Origin: Neodiprion pinetum
Lineage: Eukaryota; Arthropoda; Insecta; Hymenoptera; Diprionidae
Length of the DNA: 64,000 bases
Assembly: GCF_021155775.2 (NCBI RefSeq)
Contig: NC_060233.1
Span: forward strand, 11,844,782 to 11,908,781
Direction of reading: 5' to 3'
Made by a program: the position numbers and the translations under genes
Shown here: one piece after another, positions 57,420 to 64,000 of the stretch
Numbering within the stretch: position 1 is the stretch's first letter
Layout: every line of letters starts with the position of its first letter
Notes under the pieces: generated by a model
The model's database searches: none
What the model saw: the letters and a program-made list of their open reading frames with translations, nothing else
Told to the model about the DNA's origin: nothing

Positions 57420-60400
57420 ATGAAAGTGCAATTACAGATCGTTTTGGGAGAGCACGAAGTCGTAAAACAAGCCGAGTGCACTGACAACAAAGTTAGCCTG
57501 ATACAAAAAATCGATGATCATGGCGGGGCAGTTAATACCGTTGCCTTTCATGGAAACACCCTGATGGCGTCTGGGTCAGGGTAAGTGAAACAGATAACTG
57601 AGGAAAATATGTACTGCACATACATTTTACAACATAATTCTTCAGTGTCGCAAGTTTGTATTACGGAAGTAAAAAAGAAGTGCTAATGTGTTATGGACCA
57701 TTCATGATAGTGTAGTCTTCGCTCCTAATAATTGGTATCCATGTTCAGGGACAAATCTGTTCGTATCTGGGAAGCTGTCGAAATTGATGACGAAACTTAC
57801 AGCGGCGAGGTGAAGTTTGAGGAGAAAAGCTTCGGCCCGTTAGAAGGTCACAAGTACAGCGTAAATCACGTGGAGTTTAGCCCATGTGGCACTATGCTCG
57901 CTTCCTGCTCCTTGGACGGTACAACAATCGTGTGGGATGCAGAGGTACCAACGTTAATTTTTTATTAGTATTAGATAAACGGCTGTGTATCCCTTACGCT
58001 GCAGTTTCTTTTGGAGAACAAACATGGAGATATACAGTTCTCTTTTCAAATGATAGCTAGATTGTGGGGATCTATAATTTGGATGTAGCTAGGGATAGAG
58101 TCGGCAACATCTATGAATTTCGAGTGTCGGCGTTAAGTAGCAAAGCTACACAGGGAAAGCGAGGCTGATATAACGAGGTATAATATTGTATAACGCATAT
58201 TATTCGTAATTAGGTCGCAAACGTACGTATGGTATCAATTTTCGAAAGTGTTCTTCTGTCACCAAAACTTTCTGGTGTGTTGTTCTCCACGCTCTCCGCA
58301 CATTAGTAGCGAGCCCTGTCTACAGCGATACGGGGACGTTAATGGCATATAAATAGAGTATGAACTGCGCATGCGGGCCGAAAATCGCTCGGTCCGTAAA
58401 ATAAGATAGAAACGCACATGGTCGATATCGTTTTCTTTTTAACCAGAAACGTAACTGTTATATTAAGCGACCATTTGAAATTTTCTTCTCGAAAGTGGAT
58501 AGAAAAAAGACATTGAGTGTTGAAGAGAATTTTTCTTATTATATTTATCTTATCGAACACCAGTTCCTTTCTTCTGTTCGTTACATCAATTAATTGTTAT
58601 TGTTAATGTGTTTGAATACAATAATTAAACCTCACGTTGTGACATTCCATTTGCTTATGAAACGATCTTCGAGATTTTTCGTCTCCTCGCAGTTATAAAC
58701 TCTGGCAACATGTATTGCATTGGTTTCTAAATAATTGTCTTCGTATTCACTTCAATCAGTGGTCGTATACGACTACAATCTACATTATACGGACAGTCGG
58801 GGGTTCACTCAACGGTGATACATTACTGAGCCATTGACAAACGACCAATCAAATGTTTAGCAAGAGACAGGCATTGCCTACGAGTGTTTCCTTCTCTCTC
58901 ACTGTTAGCGTTACCTTAAGAAGTACAGGGAGTGCCTAGTCTATGCTCTACGTCTATGGTTAGTGGTATGGTAATCAGCTGACCGTTTTAGTCGAATTCT
59001 ACGAATATCAAAGTATGGAAAATATCGTGCAAGCTGTTAGACTTTCATTTCGTGAAATTGAGTCCATTTAAAATAAAATATGCGGTTAAAAACAAGTTTT
59101 ATTTTAAAATATGACTGCCATGACAGTTGATGCCGTATATTTACTGCCGCTAGATGGCGGCCTCTCAGTTTAAGGATTTTAATATACTAAAGTAAGAAAT
59201 CATGTTGATTTTGTACAGACGGGGGGTAGAGCAAAGGCGAATTTTATAAATTCTGGACCGGGGATTCGCGTTTGCCGATGGTCTCCAAATGGGAAAATGA
59301 TTGCTACAGCAGGAGATGACGAAAAAACGACATTATGGAATGTGGATACCATGGAAGAAATGCAGTAATTATCACATCTGAATTGATTTTATGTTTCTAA
59401 CCGCTATTCAACGTACTGAATAGTAAATTCTGTTGACCGTACGTAACCAACATTTATATATAACAATCCTGATGTCCTCAGGATTTTTGAAGGGCACTCA
59501 GACGCGATCACCGCCATTGCCTTTACCCCAGACTCAAACTACTTGGTGACTGCATGTAGTGAAGGAACATGGAGGCTATTTGACGATATAAATACGCACA
59601 CGAAATGTCCGTTAATTTTTTGCGAACAGGGACATGATCTAGGGGTACAAGATTCTGACTTTAGTCCTGTTTTAGAACCTGTAGCATCTGCAGGTAAATT
59701 CTCATTCGTTTCTGCGCATGATAAAAGAATTGGAATCCCTAATGCGAGCGTTATTCGGAGATAAGGCGCCACGATGGACAATCAGCTGATCATTTCAGAG
59801 GAATTTTACTTGTTCCAAGGCACAGAATAGATCGTGCAAGCCTTTACATTATTATTTTGAGACATTAAGTCAACGTAGAGTAAAATATGTGAAAAAACCC
59901 GCCTTTATAATTAAAGACGAATTAGTTCGAGGAATATTTTTTTCGATACCAGATAACGCCTTTTCGGATTTGAGGATTCGGAATAGATGACTGCATGAAA
60001 ATGTTATATTCACTTTCATAAGTGCTTTTTCGACACAGTATGCGTAAAATAATTCAACTCTACGCACTGCATCGAAAGGTGCCATTTCATGCAATATTAA
60101 CAGTGCTTAACATCGGATTATTTTACGCACACTACCACAGAAAATCGTATTTTACCTACTTGTTGCATAATTTATTATTATCATGCAATTATAAGGGTAT
60201 TTTGAAAATTAATTGGAAAGAGATCGCGTACATACTGAGATAGTCTCTTCGTTCTTGAATCAGTGTCGAAATCAAGAGCGAATGTAGTATATGCAAATTA
60301 GGCATACCGCGTTAGCCAATTAGGATTCGGTAGATTAATTGGTATTAAATAAGCAACTCTTGAATTCGACACTAGAAAAGATTGACCCTAAATGCAGCTG

Positions 60401-62294
60401 TTTATAGTGAGTGATCAAGTTTGTCAGATTGAGACGCTAATTGATTGACAACTTTTCACAAAGTGCCGCTGACGGATCCAAGCGGCGTCAATCGTCATTC
60501 CTACTTGTTGGCAACTTGTGGTAATGATTCTTTGGTTAAGTTATGGCATATCACGATATACCTCGATGCTGTACCTGTATCCCGCGAAGAAGAGTTATAT
60601 ACTTCCATAAGTACAAGCAACGCTACGGGACAAACATACAAGCTGTGGAAGTCGATGGCGGGACATGGTGGTAACGTTATGAGCGTGAGATTTTCACCTA
60701 TCAATGGGGAAATTCTAGGCAGCGTTGCTACCGACCGAACCGCCCGATTGTGGAGTGTGGTGAGTGATTTTTGAGCCACACCGTAGAATGATTTCAAGTA
60801 AACTACGTGATCGAGATCTAGTGAGAACTCAAATGTTAATTTCGGAATGATTGTAATAACTTACGCTCTTGGAAGAGCGGTAAGTTTAAAAAGGACTAGA
60901 CGATACTATGAATAATTGTCGCGTTTCTTTAGTATTCAGGAGTCTGTCTGCACGTACTAGAAAATCACGACAGCCTTGTGACCACATGTGCCTTTGCTCA
61001 AGATTCGTCGCTGTTTGTTACAGGTACGTTCTAAAACAATGCAATGTTGTGTAGCGTGTACAAAAATCGGGCTTGTTTGTGGAGCATCCAAATATCAGCA
61101 TCCAAAATGGGGTATCGCATGATCCATAAGTAGCAGGCAAAAGAGCGTTACTGCAAATTTTGACACCGTCAGGACTATTCATATCGCACATTTGAAATAT
61201 GGAACACAGCTAAAGTAGAAAATTTTGTGGAAGTGGTTACACTTTTCTTCTATTACGTTAAGTTCCTATAGTGAAATATACATTGAAAAATTGCTTATAC
61301 GATTTAATTCTCGGATGGCGGTCATCGTATTCTATTTTTCTTCGTCAAAAGGCATTTTCCGATATTTTGGATTATGGTATCCGCAAAAAATTTTGATGTT
61401 ATGTTTGCAGGAGCCTTAGATAAGACTGTACTAGTATGGAAATTGCCTCAACAATTGGTGTCGCAAAGTATTCTCGCAGATAGACTTAGGCAAGCGAAGA
61501 AAAGAGTAAGTATTTCATTTCGTGAGTGTTTTATGAATTGTAAATACATTCGTGCATTTTCATTCCGAAAAGATAGTAAAATGTAGTGGTGGTAATTTTA
61601 GGTGGCTGACTGGAAATTCGAAGAAGTAGCAAGATGGTTCAGGGAAATCGAATTGCCCCAGTTGGCCGAAAAAATTCAAGGCACGTCTCTGAGTGGACGT
61701 CACCTATTAACGATGCCTGAACAGACTTTGGTTGATGGCTTACAAATTCAGGATGATGAGGTATTCATTCCATCCCTCATTGTTTGCTCATTTTAATAAG
61801 TTATGACTTTTATTCTGCCCCCCCCCCCCCCCCCCCCAACCTCCTCTAATTATAAATTTTAAACGTTCGTATGACTTATGTTTGACATTTTTTCAGACTA
61901 TGGAAATCTTTGGCAAACAATTATACTGGTTGAGACGGGAGGACAGCTATACGTGGAACATTCCCGAGGAAATTGAGATACCGCACGAGTTCTTATGCCC
62001 AATTACACACGAAGTTATGCGAGAACCGGTACAATGTTCAGGTCTGCTATTGTCCATATTACAGCACAGCTTCAGTTCTGAAGTACGTGTGACAGTGTGA
62101 CGTATAATTTTTCATTTGCATAATTTTCAGATGGTTTCACTTACGAGCGAGCTGCAATCAACGAGTGGTTGTTAAGTGGGAAATATTCAAGCCCCATGAC
62201 AAATGCGCCGCTACGCGATACAAAGTTTGTTACAAATGTTTTCTTGAGGAATAAAATATGCTCTGTTTTGTTCGGTGACCACAAAGAAGAGTGA
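57420..62294 (+). CDS. WDSUB1: WD repeat, SAM and U-box domain-containing protein 1
   Basis: Ten coding exons: 57420-57580, 57749-57944, 59219-59364, 59482-59693, 60464-60759, 60933-61023, 61411-61505, 61602-61760, 61897-62041 and 62131-62294. Phases agree throughout and give 554 aa. WD40 blades fill about residues 20-395. A SAM domain covers about 400-452 (VADWKFEEVARWFREIELPQ). The U-box spans about 481-552 (IPHEFLCPITHEVMREPV and DGFTYERAAINEWL). A U-box makes it a predicted E3 ubiquitin ligase, with WD40 and SAM as partner-binding parts. ATG 57420 has an in-frame TAA directly before it. A TTACAG at 57432-57437 inside the first codons could instead be an acceptor for read-through splicing from the upstream paralogue. 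AATAAA lies at 62575-62580. The human protein is 476 aa. Confidence 0.93.
59070..59180. repeat. Second copy of the short repeat, upstream of WDSUB1 exon 3
   Basis: Homologous to 57264-57378; see that entry. It ends about 40 bp before the exon at 59219. A weak third relic of the first block may lie at about 59880-59930. Confidence 0.55.
61818..61837. repeat. Poly-C homopolymer (20 C) in WDSUB1 intron 8
   Basis: A run of about 20 C residues follows the exon at 61602-61760. Its length is prone to sequencing error. It lies on the plus (transcribed-sense) strand and could act as part of the pyrimidine-rich intron sequence. Confidence 0.85.
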
Positions 62295-64000
62295 CATAGA
62301 GCTTGAAGCAGGAGAGTGATCATTTATAATTGTTTGTGTTCGATAATTTAGCTCTCCGGTTATGCAACTTGATACATGCGAGAATTGCTTGAGAAATCAC
62401 GGATAGAGTGGTCTACCGTATACTGTCAACTTATGATATAAGAAGCACTGTGCACGCAATTTTATGAACAGATGGAAACAGTAAAGATGTGCTGAGAGTG
62501 GACCCATTAGATTAAAGGCGCTTTGTATAATTGGCTCCGTAAAGACGACCATAATCAGCCTGTTAGATTGAACGAATAAATGAGGCGAGAAAAAATCTCA
62601 ATTTCCTCGATTTTTTCCCAATTCTCTTACAAGTGGGGATTGATAAACAGGTAAACAAGAAAACGTTTATAATCTACCACCTTTATTTCGATGATCACAT
62701 TTCACTATATTACTTGCCTCACGAATCTATACGAAAACTGGAAAAACATACCATGCCCGATATCATCCGCATTTGGATAATTCTACACTGTTGTTGAGAT
62801 TGTAGAGAAATGAGGATAATTTAATCCTATTCTAGTGCAGAATATATTTCGTACGAGTTTAGTATGGTAATGTAAAATAATTACTATACCTCTATATCTG
62901 TATACACATTTCGATCTTGTTTTGCACTATATTCACTTACACCGAGTGATCGTTTTTTCAACGTGTGTTTTCAAACCACGAAATATTAAAGTCTGTATCT
63001 CTGTGATAAAACATCGATTAAATCGAGATGTTCTTTATATGTTAACTGCAGTTGTATTGACCTAAAGAATTTTTCAATAAAATTATAGACGGTATTTATA
63101 CGTTTAGTCAATCAATTATATTGTTAATAAAAATAAAATTGCAGAAATGTGTTCCTAGCGATGTTTAATCAATCTGTTCCCCATGTTCTAGCGTAGCATT
63201 TCATTACTCATAATATAGCAGAACGGACTAGACCACACCAAAGCATTTTTTGAGTTGGCGCGACAAGTGTAAGTTTTTCTCGTGACGAAGATATTCTTAT
63301 TTTTCTACGTCTGCCTGGACAATTCTACACCGATTGTTAGTGAAATCTTCAATTCTAGAAACTTTCCTTCGAACTGGTTCTACAATGGATTCCCCAAATT
63401 CCTCATATACAAGACTGCATACTGAAATTTATAATTCTATTTTAGTGCGTTCGGTATTTACATATGATTCCTTGATTACTTCGAAACACGACGCTTTTTC
63501 TCTCTCTGCGGGGTGCGTTTTCAGGCGTTCTTCTCTTCTCGCGGTGCGTTTCGACTTAATAAAGGAATCAGATGTAAATACCGAACTCAGCTTATATATA
63601 GATAACAGCTATATGTATAACTAGCAGTCCGTCTCTTCTTGTGGCAAAACTATTAAACAGAGCCATATACATATATGCTCTCGCGGACTTTTTTGTAGAG
63701 CTGATCGAGGTCTTTAAACTGTATCTATAGTCAGAGTTCGCATAAGTGTGTGATCTTCCGTTCCCACTTGGATTAGAAGTATTGTTACATCTATAAAACT
63801 ATTGATCTAGTTCTAAGAAAATATAGCCTAAACCCTGGCCAAATGTTGTAGCTATCCAGAAAAAAAAAGAATCGAAATCGGTTCGATAGTTCTGGAGTTA
63901 TAAGTGAACATATAGGCAGACAACGGAGACGTTGAGTTTTATGCTAGAGATAACATACATATGGTGAGCCAGAACGGCCAGAACTATTGCTCCATAAGTT
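62295..64000. other. Downstream of WDSUB1 to window end
   Basis: It begins with the WDSUB1 3' UTR (AATAAA at 62575-62580). From about 63160 the sequence looks repetitive: a palindrome at 63449-63586. The stretch at 63856-63930 resembles the tail region common in insect retrotransposons (GAAATCGGTTCGATAGTTCT followed by ATAGGCAGACAAC). No gene is seen. Confidence 0.4.
63449..63586. repeat. Inverted repeat with 46-bp arms
   Basis: The arms 63449-63494 and 63541-63586 are inverted copies with five or so mismatches; both contain GTTCGGTATTTACAT or its complement. The 46-bp centre is pyrimidine-rich. It is probably part of a transposon remnant. Confidence 0.7.

Overview
This is AT-rich animal nuclear DNA with short introns, most likely from an insect. 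The evidence is a sulfakinin neuropeptide gene, a set of conserved intron-containing metazoan genes, and several insect-type DNA-transposon relics. A U2 snRNA gene carries a site-specific non-LTR retrotransposon of the U2-targeting Utopia type. Utopia has been described as strongly U2-specific in wasps, so Hymenoptera is plausible, but that is inference. No bacterial-style operons are present.

Region 1 (1-8100) is a U2 snRNA locus on the minus strand. A full-length U2 gene (7806-7993) is followed directly by the leader of a Utopia-like element, its single uninterrupted 1571-aa ORF (N-terminal C2H2 fingers, reverse transcriptase, CCHC knuckle, restriction-like endonuclease) and a 3' UTR. The 3' UTR ends exactly at U2 nucleotide 38. 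There a second U2 3' part (nt 38-188, 1107-1257) begins, followed by the leader and start codon of a second copy that runs off the window. The repeating unit is therefore [U2 38-188 + leader + ORF + 3' UTR], 6699 bp, head to tail. The element seems to carry the 3' part of its own target, so insertion rebuilds an intact U2 gene at its 5' side. The leader also holds a 25-nt arm complementary to the U2 Sm-site region. I consider this the most remarkable system in the window.

Region 2 (8.1-28.1 kb) starts with gene-poor DNA containing a foldback repeat. It then carries glyoxylate/hydroxypyruvate reductase (GRHPR, +), the Ragulator subunit LAMTOR3 (-), phosducin-like protein (PDCL, +, head to head with LAMTOR3) and the mitochondrial RNA helicase SUPV3L1 (+, 15 coding exons plus one candidate cassette exon).

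Region 3 (28.1-38.1 kb) carries a THAP-domain protein gene (-), a hAT transposon remnant, the sulfakinin precursor (-), a truncated pogo/Tigger element and an unrecognised 313-aa reading frame (+).

Region 4 (38.9-48.6 kb) carries a TSPAN6/7-like tetraspanin (+), GATAD1 (+) and the AP-3 sigma subunit (-).

Region 5 (48.6-64 kb) has a long gene-free stretch, then two tandem paralogous WD40 genes. The first is a WD40-only copy. The second is a complete WDSUB1 (WD40-SAM-U-box). Their exon phases would also allow one read-through fusion. Two large foldback or TIR elements lie in introns of the first copy.

The protein-coding genes are functionally unrelated housekeeping or signalling genes. The mechanistic linkage worth attention is between U2 and Utopia. 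Exon boundaries were placed by hand from GT/AG sites, reading-phase agreement and family similarity; no transcript data were available.
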